A stretch of 64,000 nucleotides of DNA from Ophiocordyceps camponoti-saundersi (nom. inval.) (Eukaryota; Ascomycota; Sordariomycetes; Hypocreales; Ophiocordycipitaceae), in NCBI GenBank assembly GCA_003339415.1, contig PDHQ01000007.1:310001-374000 (forward strand), given 5' to 3'. The translations under genes and the position numbers were made by a program. Below, piece by piece: positions 20,675 to 31,656 of this stretch. Position 1 is the stretch's first letter. Every line of letters begins with the position of its first letter. The notes under the pieces are model-generated. The model saw nothing but the letters and a program-made list of their open reading frames with translations, did no database searches and was not told the DNA's origin.

Positions 20675-21189
20675 GATGATGATGATGTCGAAAGTGAGTG
20701 ACAAGACACGGAGGAGGAAGCGAAGGTGTGGAATGAATGGGAGTGTGTCCGTGTTATGCAGTATACTGTAATAAGGTAGGGATAATGTATTGAGTTTCTC
20801 AGGACGAAGAAGAAGAAGAAGAAGAAGAGAGACAGAGATACGGAGAGAGAGAGAGGGAAAGAGAAAGAGAAAGAGTGAGAAATGGTCAGAGTGAAGGGGA
20901 GGGGATTGGCGGGTTTGGAGAGAGAAGACGAGCATGGATGAGTCGTGCCTCGTATTCGTTCATGATGCTCGCTCTCCAGAGAAATCCATCATGACTAATA
21001 AAAGAAACCTTGGGCTCCAGGGCGGGGTTTTGGACTTCCCGCTTGCATCGTGCAGAGAGAGTCTCTTCAGCAGGCACACATGTGTGATGTATGGCCGTGC
21101 ATGTATAAAAGGCCGATCCTCGGCTCTCCCCTCCCCATGATGACACCCTCATCCAATGCCATCTTCACAGAGGAGAAATAGCCTCGACG
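20675..21189. promoter_or_regulatory. Divergent promoter region upstream of N-acetylglutamate synthase
   Basis: 515 bp between divergent genes. A TATAAAA box lies at 21104-21110, 80 bp before the plus-strand ATG. A 26-codon upstream frame (21101-21181) ends 8 nt before that ATG, but its own ATG overlaps the TATA box, so transcripts starting downstream would lack it. A (GAA)n purine run at about 20800-20880 lies on the side of the membrane protein gene. Confidence 0.5.
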
Positions 21190-23112
21190 ATGTGGACCTT
21201 TCGAGGGACCGCAGCGCTTGAACGGCGTCTTGTCGACGATGCCCTCCGTCCGAAACACTCTGTGCGGCCCTTGAGCGGCGCTTTCGTCTCGCGTGCGAAA
21301 AAGGTGGCGCTGGATAGAGTATCGTCGTGTCCCAGCCCTTTGTAATGTCTTCTCATCAGCCATCTTCTAACGTCTCTCTTGTAGGATGTCATCGTCTCCG
21401 TGCTAGAGTCTTCGGCAACTAGACGCGAAGCCAAGGGATACCTTCAGAAGTATGCTTCTCCCATCCCCAAACCGTCATCCTTTCTCCAGGACCCGCGGCA
21501 GCCGCAGGAGAGTAAGGACCTCGATAAGGCGCTCCCTCACGCAGCCGTGGTTAAGCTACGGATGCCGAAGCTACTGCCTCAAGACATTCTCATCGGCATC
21601 GGTCGGACCCTTTCTCAACTGCGGATGCTGGGTCTCATTGCCGTCGTCGTCGTCGATAGTCATGTCGGCGCGAGCCGCCAGGAACTTCAAGATGACGCCT
21701 GGCGTCTCTGTGAGGCCGTCGATGCTTCTCTTGACCAGTCAGGAGCCAAGCTGGCGGATAACCTGTTCGCGACATCTTCCCCCGTGAAGCCTCTTGTTTC
21801 GGCCTCCATCTTCTCCCACAGGATGCGCGTTGACGACGGGGGCCTACTTGAGCGGGCTTTGCAGCACGGGATCATCGTGATAGCTCCATCTGTCGCTCGC
21901 AGCGATGACCTGTCTGCTCCTCGGCCGGCCGAGGCGCATGAGACGGTCCTTTCTTTGACCAAGTTTCTCAATGGCATGCAGTTTGACGGGCCAATCGATA
22001 ACGGCACCGGCGATTGGCGGCCCAGGAAGGTCGCCTCTGTAGAGAGACTGATTATTCTAGATCCTCTTGGAGGGATTCCCTTGCCGGGCCGAGTAGACCT
22101 TTGTCATCGGTTCGTCAACCTCGAGCAGGAATACGGCGCCTTGATGCATCAGCTCAAGACATCCAACAAAGACGATGAGATTTCGACGTCTCAAGAAATG
22201 CACGCGGCCAATCTTCGTCTCGCCAGGGACAGTCTGTCTATGCTGCCCCCGTCGTCTTCGGTTCTCATCACAACACCGCTGGCGGCGGCCAACCCGAACC
22301 TAACAATGCCGTCTGATCCTTCACAAGGCGCCTCGTTTGGCTTCGCCGAAATGGTCAAGACAAGAAGAAAACGAAATCCGCTTCTGCATAACCTACTTAC
22401 CGACAAGCCCGTCACTTCACCTTCCCTCCCATTGCAGAGGATCCAAGGCGAGCCAGCCGGTGACAGCTCAACGACGGGCTTGAGCGATGCGACTCTTGTT
22501 AAACGCGGCTTACCGGTGACGATCTATCCCGATCCCAGCGTCAGTCCTTGGCGTCCCCCGGGGCTAGACTCGCCCCGGCTTCGGCTGACGGATAATTGCA
22601 TCGACCTACCGCGCCTGGTCCATCTCATAGAGGATTCCTTTGGTCGCAAACTCGACGTCAAGAACTACATGGATCGCATCAACGATAAGCTGGCCGGCAT
22701 CATCATCGCGGGAGAGTACGAGGGCGGTGCCATCTTCACGTGGGAGCGACCCGGCAATGTGGACGAGAAGGAGGCATACACACAGGGGCGACTGATTCCC
22801 TATCTCGACAAGTTCGCCGTGCTCAGAAACCTTCAGGGAAGCGGCGGCGTGGCCGACGTCGTCTTCAACGCCATGGTGCGAGACTGTTTTCCCGGCGGTG
22901 TGTGCTGGCGAAGTCGGAAGACGAACCCGGTCAACCGGTGGTATTTCGAGCGGTCGACGGGCACGTGCAAGCTTTCGGACTCCGACTGGACCATGTTCTG
23001 GACGACGATGGGTCTCGGCAATCGCCATCCTGTCCTTCAAGACTACGAGGCCGTCTGTAGGGGCGTGCGGCCGTCGTGGGCCGATGACGGACGTGGTATG
23101 CTAGACGAATAG
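21190..23112 (+). CDS. arg2: N-acetylglutamate synthase, mitochondrial
   Basis: 618 aa from exons 21190-21318 and 21385-23112 (66-nt intron, AGA|GTATCG, branch CTAAC, GTAG|GAT). Exon 1 gives a basic presequence without early acidic clusters (MWTFRGTAALERR) and ends ALDR. Exon 2 begins DVIVSVLESSATRREAKGYL, the conserved start of fungal NAGS. An amino-acid-kinase-like regulatory domain fills the middle, and the C-terminal DUF619/NAT acetyltransferase domain carries IIAGEYEGGAIFTWERP, LDKFAVL, GSGGVADVVF and WRSRKTNPVNRWYF. It catalyses acetyl-CoA + glutamate to N-acetylglutamate, the first step of arginine synthesis, and in fungi it is arginine-inhibited and partners N-acetylglutamate kinase. 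The arginine attenuator uORF is typical of the carbamoyl-phosphate synthase small subunit, not of this gene, and none is seen. Confidence 0.94.
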
Positions 23113-23813
23113 ACGGCAGTTTCTGTCTCGAGTGTTGTAGATGCGGTCACAGCCTTGTGTGTGTTGGATATCCGTATGTATGTATATCCCGTAAATACCA
23201 AGTAGAAATGCATACATACATATGGAATCTATATACGGAGTATAGATAGTCGTGCTAAATATAGCGGAGGCGTTGATCGTACTTTTTTGTAACACGCGGA
23301 GGAATTTGGCGGAGATTTTTTTTAGACTCTTTATGTTCACTCGTTTTAACTCTGTTAGCTCTTCATACTTACACAGACAGATAGACAGAGAGGTTCTTCA
23401 TCGAAGCAGACAGACAGGCGCTATTAGCAAGCAGCATATATGTATGTCTTACAGAACTGGATGGAATATGTACGGAGTATATATGTAGGTAAGTAGGTAG
23501 GTAAATCTCTCATCGTCTTACTCATGCCGAGTCTCGGATCATCCTTAACCAACAACCATTTGCAGGTGTGATGAGAAGAGTGTATGTGTGTAGGTGCCCA
23601 GTAGGGTAAGGGTAGGTAGGTAGGTAGGCAGGTAGGCAGTCTCCCCTCATCGTCCCCCATCCCTCATCCCCTATCCCCCATATGCATTAGCCATCCCGAC
23701 CATCAACGTCAACCTAAAACCACAACCCTTAACCTACCTCTACAACCCCCAAGACAAAGAAGCCAGCATCGTATCATATCATCACCGCTCCTCCTCCTCC
23801 TCCCCCAAAGCCA
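23113..23813. other. Intergenic region with TACGGAGTA copies
   Basis: AT-rich compared with its flanks. It has two TACGGAGTA words (23234-23242 and 23471-23479), ATGTAT repeats and several (GGTA)n stretches (about 23485-23505 and 23600-23640). No gene is supported. The last 200 bp presumably form the phytase promoter. Confidence 0.55.
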
Positions 23814-25249
23814 ATGCTCCTCTCCATCTTCACAGCGCTGCTCCTACTAGGGTACGCCCTCCCCCTTCAAAGCCACACGCCAACACCCTTCAACCACCCA
23901 CCCCGCTAACAAGCCTCGCCACGAAACGCCTCACCAAACCAAGGAGCACGCTTATGAAACCACCATCTTCAACACCGTCACAAGACTGGGGCCAATACAC
24001 GCCCTACACTCCAATCCCATCTCCCATCCAACCTTCCACCCCGGAAGGATGTAGCATAACATTCGCGTCGGTGCTATCCCGTCATGGAGCACGGTACGCA
24101 ACGGAGAAGATGGCAGAGGAAGAATACAGACCTCTTTTCAACCGGATTCGAGAATCAGTTTCTCGTTACGGTCCAGGATACGAATTCATGAGGGATTATA
24201 ACCCTGCTAACGAGACGGATCGACTTACGGAATTAGGCGAGGAACAGATGTTAGATCTGGGTAGGGAGTTCGAACTTCGTTATGGCCATCTCCCGCAGAA
24301 AGTCTTTATTCGCGCTTCTGGTTCGGAGAGGGTCATCATGTCCGCTCGCAAGTTTTCCTCTGGCTATGATGAGAGTTACGGCGACGGGATGAAGACGGAT
24401 GATGAGGAGAATTTCATCATTATTCCTGAGCGAGACGGCTTCAACAACACGCTCGATCATCAGGCTTGCACCGCCTTCGAACAAGGTCCCGCCGCTGATC
24501 TGGGCCATTCCAAGCAAAAGGCCTGGTTGGAATCTTGGGTCGCGCCCATCACGGAGAGGCTGAATCGCGACCTCCCCGGTGCGAACCTGTCGCTCATCGA
24601 GACCGTCTACGTAATGGATCAGTGCCCCTTCAACAGCGTCGTCGAACAAGACGCGCCCCCTTCAATGTTCTGTCACATGTTTTCGTCCGATGAATGGAGC
24701 GGCTACGGCTACTACCAGTCGCTGGGCAAGTGGTACGGACACGGCAACGGGAACCCCCTGGGCCCTACGCAGGGCGTTGGTTACGTCAACGAACTCATCG
24801 CCCGCCTGACAGGGCAGCCCGTCAAAGATCACACCTCGACCAACTCCACGCTCGATACCGATCCCAAGACCTTCCCCATCGGCAGAGCGCTCTACGCCGA
24901 CTTCAGCCACGACAACACCATGACGTCCATCTACGCCGCGCTCGGCCTGTACAGCGCCAACGAGGACCTGCCCGTCACTCACATGCTGTCACCTGAAGAG
25001 GCCCAAGGTTATTCCGCCGCCTGGACCGTCCCCTTTGCCGGTCGCATGTACGTCGAGAAAATGAAATGCGGGGGGGAAGACGAGCTGGTCAGGATCCTCG
25101 TCAACGACCGCGTTATCCCGCTGCAGGGCTGCAACGCCGACAAGCTGGGACGCTGCACTTTGGACAGGTTTGTGAGCAGCCTCGAGTTTGCAAGGCACGG
25201 AGGCCGGTGGCAGGAGTGCTTTGCCGAGACCGAGGCTCGCCCTTCCTAG
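23814..25249 (+). CDS. Secreted histidine acid phosphatase, PhyA-like phytase
   Basis: 457 aa from exons 23814-23851 and 23914-25249 (62-nt intron). Exon 1 codes the hydrophobic signal sequence MLLSIFTALLLLG; the frame then continues LATKRLTKP. The histidine-phosphatase catalytic motif is SRHGARYAT (about residue 65) and the C-terminal HD motif is FSHDNTM. The stretch around NPLGPTQGVGYVNELIARLT is characteristic of PhyA 3-phytases. Conserved cysteines are present (GCSI, QACTAF, CPFNS, GCN...RCT, EC near the end). It should release phosphate from phytate or other phosphomonoesters outside the cell. Odd: canonical RHGxRxP has Pro where this protein has Ala. The CTAAC branch site lies almost against the AAG acceptor, so the exact acceptor should be confirmed. 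Confidence 0.9.
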
Positions 25250-25554
25250 GTTTTCGACCCTTGCAAGATGCAACGTGGGAAAGGGAAGAAGAAAAAAAGG
25301 GCCAGGATGCTGGGCAGCCGTCATGGACAAGAGCAGGAAGAGGTGAGGAATCATCGCCGAGTATATCGTAACGAACAGGAGCAGAAAGAGGTGGCGAACT
25401 CTCGCCGGGACATTACCTCTTCGCCTGTGTTGTATGTAATAAAACCTTCAAAAGGTGGTAAGTAATCAAGAGAAAATTAATAGCAGAGACGCGACGCCTC
25501 GCATGAGCCATCCTTGTGAGCCGCTCGTATTCCTTACGGGCCCCTTTTTATTCG

Positions 25555-26807
25555 TCAGGCCTCCTTACCAGCTTCCGCCCCTTCGCGACGCACATCGTTC
25601 TCGCCAAACGTCGCGCTTCGCTCCAGCCGAGGTGCCAGCACTTGGGCAGGTCGAGTCGTCGTCGTCGTCGTCGTCATCGTCGCCGTCGTCCGCCCCGCCT
25701 CATCCTCCGAGTCCCAGGTCGACGCGGAATCGAAACTTTGCCGCCCGTTTGCGGCCGTATATCTCTTGTCGATGCCCGAGCTGTGCTGAGGGAACAGCCA
25801 ATCGGAAACTTGGGTGAACGACTTTTTCTTGCGCAGGGGAGGCCGAGGCGTCGAGCGACCCATTTCACCTCCGTCTTGGCGCAGACGTGACTGAGTAGGA
25901 GAGGTTGGAGAGGCATCTCCCCATGTCTTGGGCGCGTTGGTCGGCGATAACTCCCCGTCCGAGTAGACGCGCTGGGCGAATGACGGGGCGACGGGTGGCA
26001 AGGCGGGGACAGATGGCATCGGTTGCAGCGCTGACCATGAGGGTCGTTAACATGGTACCGTCTTGGCCGAGACAACGAGGGACACGTACCAGGTAAGATG
26101 CGCCCCGTCGAGTGAGAGGTGGACGGCCGGCTATTGGTATAGAGGCTCTGACGCTCGACCACCTCGTCAATTTGCCTCTGCAGCCTCTCCACCTCCATCA
26201 TGGCATCGGCCACGCGCTCCCTGAGGGCAGCCACCTCGGGCGCGGTAGAGACTCGATTGCGACCTTGGGCCTTGGGCGGGATCCGGGGTGGTAGCCCGTC
26301 CTGAGGGGGAGAGGCGCTGTTGACCTGCCGACGGGGAATGTGAAAGGACAGAGATGGCTCGTTGCCTTGATGCAGCTGCCGAAGATGCTCATCGCCAGCG
26401 CGGCAGGAGAAGCGGGCGGGCGGAGGTGAGATGGTTCCGCTGTCGGAGTGAGCGAATTGGGCCGAGAGGGGCGTGTGCGTGTCGGACTCGTAAGGCATGG
26501 CGGCGAAGTGGTCTGGTGGTAGACTGCCAAAGGACCTGAGATGACGGAAATTACTCGGTGCAGAGATCAACGGCCGGCGCGATGCTGCATCTGGAGAGAG
26601 TCTGCATTTTGAGACTTCCGAAAGCATTTGCTGACCAAAGGGTTGCTTGTCAACCACGGCTGGAGGTGAAGTCGGCTCCGATCGGGCGCGGAGCGAGCCG
26701 ATGACGCGGGCCTTTTTAATTCGGAAGCAAGGCATAAAGGGTGTGTAGCAGCAGAGAGATAACCACGAAGTCGGCGGTTCGGACGCGGCACCAGTCGAAT
26801 ACTGCAT
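25555..26807 (-). CDS. Unidentified disordered/coiled-coil protein
   Basis: 397 aa from exons 26807-26090 and 26030-25555 (59-nt intron, G|GTACGT...GTCAG|CG). Most of the protein is Ser/Pro-rich and probably disordered. A clear coiled coil lies mid-protein (PEVAALRERVADAMMEVERLQRQIDEVVERQ), preceded by GLPPRIPPKAQGR, a proline motif of SH3-ligand type. The tail has LRKKKSFTQVSDWLF and a threonine run. I do not recognise the family. A cytoskeletal or polarity adaptor would fit the mix, but that is only inference. The start is uncertain: Met25 (about 26735, MPCFRIKKARVIG) is an equally good candidate, and the first exon could hide another intron. The gene is divergent from urb1. Confidence 0.65.
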
Positions 26808-27662
26808 ATCTCGGCGGCAAAGTTGGAGCTTTCATGCTGGAGCAATGAAACGGGGGAGAAGGGAAAGGAGAAGGGGGAAAAGAAAAAGAAGCGACGATGC
26901 GACGAGGCAGATAAGAGGGCCGAAGAGCATCACCAGTCCACTTGACGCTTCCTCGAGAGGGAGCGCTCATGATAGGTCCAGACATCGGTGAAAGGCGCTT
27001 AGGAGACGGAATCCGGATCGAGGACGGCCACCCCCCTTCTAACCTACCCCCCCTGTTCGTCGACCAATAAGACCTAAAGACCGGCAGCAAGTCGATGTCA
27101 CGCATTGGACGCGAACGATTCGACGAGCGCGTGGGCCAGCGCTGTATCGGGCGTGACACCCTCAGCCGCGCATATGAGCTCTGGTTGGTGGGAGGAGCCA
27201 CATGATGCCGTCGTGGAGGTGTCCATTTTTCTCAATGTGCGAATATGCAAGTGCGGCTGTCAGGAGACGCCATGCCGTGTCTCTCCTCGTGGCCCAACGA
27301 GGACAAAGAGGGGACTGGTTTGGCACATGAGAGGAGAGGGAGAGAGAGGGTCTTTGCTGACTGCTTGTCTCTAGGCTGGAGGTAGGTATTCACGTTTCAG
27401 CCCTCAGAGACTGGTCAGCCGTGTGAGGTGAGATGCTGACTCGGTGAAGGCCGTGAAGGGAGTTAGTAATCAGTCAATCAATCTACCTATGTATGGCGAG
27501 GCTGAGTAACACACATGCTTCGTCTCGTCCACTTCAGGTGAGCGGTGACTAACGGCAGTATTCGTCCTCTTCCCTTTTTTTTTGCGCGACTCTTTCATGG
27601 GTAGGAAGAGCTTACTTAGAGGGCACTCTGAGATACTCAGTCAGAGTCCTCCTTTCTTTCTC
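26808..27662. promoter_or_regulatory. Divergent intergenic region, coiled-coil gene / urb1
   Basis: 855 bp holding the two leaders. Short frames on both strands have no recognisable content, and the in-frame extension upstream of urb1 (27582-27662) does not begin with ATG. No gene is supported. Confidence 0.5.
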
Positions 27663-30600
27663 ATGGGGAAAAGACCTTCTACCGGCCCTCAAGGACCTTC
27701 TGCTCCTCGAAAGCGTCAGAAGACAGCCGTCGTTGAGCCCCCAGCCGGTGAAGATGTCACGTCCAGCGTCCAGTTGCGCAACTTGCTAGTCTTCGACCAG
27801 GACCTGCGCAAGGCTCGACATGGTAACGCCTACATATTGACACCTTTTTACCTCTCGCTTACCCCTGTCTCTAGGTCTTCAGTCCTTCAAGAAGCTTCTC
27901 GACGACATCTTCTCCAACAAAGACAACCGACAGGATAACCTCGCCATCCTGCAGCAATACCTCGAAGACATCAAGCCGCAAGACGCCAGTCAAGATGCCG
28001 TCTACCTCCAGGACATCATGGACATGTGGTCTTTCGCCGTCCAGGTCAACGACGACGGCGTCATGTCCTCCGTCGCTGTTGTCCTGGCTCTACTTCTTCG
28101 CGTCGTTTCCGACTCGTTAAAGCTGGTGTCTCACGGCCTTGGCGTCTGTCAGACACTTCTCCAGGAGAGGCAGCTGAAGTCTATTTCAAAGAACTTGGCC
28201 TCCGAAAACAGGAAAGCCTTCATCATCTCTCCCACCCTGCGTCTCCTACGAGAGGCCGCTTGTCTCGACGGCGGTGCCTACGCCAAGAGCATTGTCCGAG
28301 CCAGCGACTACACCTTTACGTCTCTTTCCCGAAACTTGGAGCTGGGACACTCAGGCCCGGGCGCTGAGGAGCCAGGAAAATCGTCAGTCAGGACAAATGC
28401 CGTTCGCTTCTTCCTGACCTGTCTCAAACATCTCAACTCTCAAGGCCGAAAGGAGCTTCTTTCACAGAGACATCTCTTTTCTCGCCTCACTTACAGCATC
28501 AAGTCTGACCCGCCACAAGTCGCATTGGAGACATTAGATGTGCTTCGTACCTATGTTCTCATGGACTCCAAGATCCCCCGTGAAGCCAAGTTTCGAAACT
28601 TTAACACTAGGACACTCCTGAGACTTCTGGCCCTGTACAGCTCGCCTGGCGGCGATCCGGACATGGAAAATCCGCTGAGCGAAAAGGCTCACGAATTTCT
28701 CATGTACGTTTGCACGAATTCGGTAGCTGGCGTCCTCTACCCTTATAAGGGTCTATATCCGAAGGACCTGGAAGACGAACAATCGGATCACGCATCTTCC
28801 CGGCAAGTCGAGTCTCGCCTTGATGATAACCAGTCTGGCCAATTTGATCAAGACGTTCCGGTTTACAACTTCGCGTTGGCCGAGTTCGCCAACAAGCTTC
28901 GTCCCTGGGCCTGCACGAAACAGAGCCAGCTTCTGATAGCCATGTTTACGGCCGCTCCCGAGCTAATAGCCAAATACTTCCACGATAACCGCTTCTTCAC
29001 CTTTGAACCCAAGGATTCCATGACTTGGGTTGGATACGCCGCCTTTCTTTTCGATACTATCAGCATTCCGCTTCCTCCTTCATTTGGGAATCCTTCGCGC
29101 TATGCCGAGAGCCCCCCTCCTACGTCTGTCCTGCTGGACAATATTCTGCCCCCAGCTGTGACCCAAAAGGTCCTTGTTCGATGTTTCTCGCTCAAGTCCG
29201 ACGTTACGTCACTCTTCGCTACTAAAATCCTTGTTGCTGCCCTCGAAAAGCTTGCCGTGGCGCTCAGGATGCATACTTCGGCCCAGGGTTGCGCGGCGGT
29301 CAAATGGATGGAAGCCGCTAGACGACTTGAGGATGCCTTCTGCCGGAGAGTGCCCGATATGAAGGAAATCGTTCAGTGTTACAGATGCATACCGGCTGAG
29401 AATTCGATGCACAAGACGCTGACCAGCCGTCTCTTGCTTCTCTACTATAGAGTGATTCCTCGGGTGGCTTTGACCGCCAACTTTGACGTATCACCCTTAC
29501 TCTCAGCTGTCTTGGAAGGCCTGCGAAATACAGAGTCTGAGACTGATGCCAGACAACTCAGTTTGATCGAATTGGAGAGTCTCGTGTCGATAGCCAGCTA
29601 CTCGCCTGGCATGAGATGGTATACCAGAACGGACAGCCCCCGTCATGCGTCTTCATGCTCGGCGTTCGTCGCCCTGCTTCAGCTCCTCTGTGGCGGCCAA
29701 GGCGATGCTCTTGTTCATCATCTTGAAGAATTGCTGGCTAATGTTGCCGTCGAGAGCCAACTTGTCTCCAAAGCGACGGGGTTGAAGGCCCTACTCAGAG
29801 CTCTACAGCTTACCACTGATCAGGTCAGCGCCAAGGAAATGGACGTGGTTTGGAGCTTCCTGGATAACTGTATAGGCCGCTGCGTCGCCTCTCCGATCAA
29901 ATACATTGATGCCATGGAAACCCTCCTCGGCGGCGCTTCATCGGGGGAAGATAGCTCGCCGTCACTGCTCAACTTCGCGTTGGTGGAGCAGCTGCCGTAC
30001 GCCGCGAGCTCGGGTGGGGAGAGGGCATTGAAGCCCCACGCCCGCTTTCTTTCATTGTACTTCAACGCCTGCTACCTATGGGAGGGCAACGACGGTCTGC
30101 TGGGGGCACTACATCAGCAACTCGGCCGTCATCTTCCGTCCAGCAAAGCAAAGATGACCGATCTGGGAGACGAGAGCGATACCGCGGCGTTGAAAGCACA
30201 AGAGTCGGACAAGGACGGAGTTCAAGGGTCTTCCCGCCCTGCTGATGGACAGAAACCTGTCTTAGGCGAGGTGGACTTACAGCAAGTGCTGCAAGTCCCC
30301 CCGCTGGAAGAAGCAGACCCGACAGCCCTCACCAAATGGGTGTCGAAAAGCATCGAAGACGTCATCGAAGACGGCTGGGCCGCAAAGCTAGTCCGACTCC
30401 TCTTATCGGACCACACCCACATACGCAAGGAGGCCCTCACCGGCATCCTCAAAGTAGCAGCCCGTCTGAAGGAGTCATCCCACCAAGACGGCTCCCAGAT
30501 CTGGCTCCTCCTCTCGGAACTCGCCGAGTCGTCCAGGGCGCAGGTCGACAAGGGCCCTGTCCCCTCCGCATTCGTGTCCTTCGCCACCCACGCGATAGAC

Positions 30601-31128
30601 GTGCTGCAGAATCCGCTTCACCCCCTCTACGCAAAGGTCAATCGCTACCTCACCAAGAGCCCCATCTGGTCGGAGGAGAAGATTCCGCTCGCGCACGATA
30701 TCCTTCACGGCGAACCTTCAGAGGACGATAGGTACTACACCGAGATAGCCTGGCTCCTAACCTACCTCGTCGAAAGCCTGAGAACAAGTCGCGATATAGA
30801 CATCTTCCATGGGAAGAAGTGGTTCGAGAAGATCTTCGCTTTGGCCTCCAACCCCAATCTTAGATCCGGTCTGCGAAATAGGCTCTTCGCAATCGTCTAT
30901 CGCGCCACTTGTGTCCAGGGCGGTAGCACGACGCTCGTCACCCGCTTCGGCGTCCTCGCCTGGCTTGACGGCCAAAGAGCGTCTTCGGACTCGGCTGCCG
31001 AGGCTGCCGTGTGCCAGCGTCTGATGCGTCGTGTGTGGGATACAAGTGACCAGCAACGCGTCAAAGTCTGGAGTCACGACGGGGCGAGAAAATTGGTTCA
31101 CCGCTTCGACACGAGTGTACGTGCATGA
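27663..31128 (+). CDS. urb1: Ribosome biogenesis protein Urb1/Npa1
   Basis: 1137 aa from exons 27663-27822 and 27875-31128 (52-nt intron, G|GTAACG...TCTAG|GT). The start MGKRPSTGPQGPSAPRKRQK is basic and nuclear-localisation-like. Then comes the URB1 N-terminal domain (LQSFKKLLDDIFSNKDNR, DIMDMWSFAVQVND, FIISPTLRLLREAACLDGG, KSDPPQVALETLDVLRTYVL), followed by long alpha-helical, HEAT-like sequence to the end. Known role: an early 60S assembly factor in the nucleolus, part of the Npa1 complex that acts on 25S rRNA folding and snoRNPs. The length is shorter than yeast Urb1 (about 1760 aa) but usual for filamentous fungi. The 3' end is convergent with csmA. Confidence 0.9.
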
Positions 31129-31656
31129 GTCGCGCTTGATAGGGAGAGACAGGCAGTGGTATAAAACGTCAATCACGGAGGAAAACGATCAATCAGGCCC
31201 GATAGACAGGCCGGACAACAACAGAGCTCGCCGTCTCGAACTCGGCATTCCATTATCGAGATATCCTTGACTCACAAGCCAACATCGTCCGTCTAGATCC
31301 AAGAAGAAAAAGAAAAACACCCTCCCAAACAGACGCTTCATTTCCAAGGTTTATCTCTCGCTCTCTGTGTCTCTGTGTGTCTTCCTCTGTTGTCGTAAGG
31401 CATCGGACCCCAACTGAGTCCGTAAAATCTCGAAGTGGAACTAAAAAGACGAATTATACAATATATATATAAGAAATAGAAAGAAAGGGGAAAGGAAGGG
31501 GGGGGTTCTCTCAAGGATACTATCCCTGTTCCTCTTTTCCCTTCTCTTTGCCTTCTGCACCCGAGAAGATGTGAAAAAAAAGGGGGGGAGGACAGGGGGG
31601 GTTTGGAAATGTGCAGTCAAATATCGGTGACATACGACATGTGCTGGCTAGCGGCA
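31129..31656. other. Convergent intergenic region, urb1 / csmA
   Basis: 528 bp of 3' flanks, with a TATATATATA run near 31462-31470 and G runs near 31500 and 31580-31600. I see no gene. Confidence 0.55.

Noticed and set aside
20934..21189. Arginine attenuator peptide upstream of arg2
   Set aside because: The attenuator belongs to the carbamoyl-phosphate synthase small-subunit gene, not NAGS, and none of the upstream frames here contains its conserved core.
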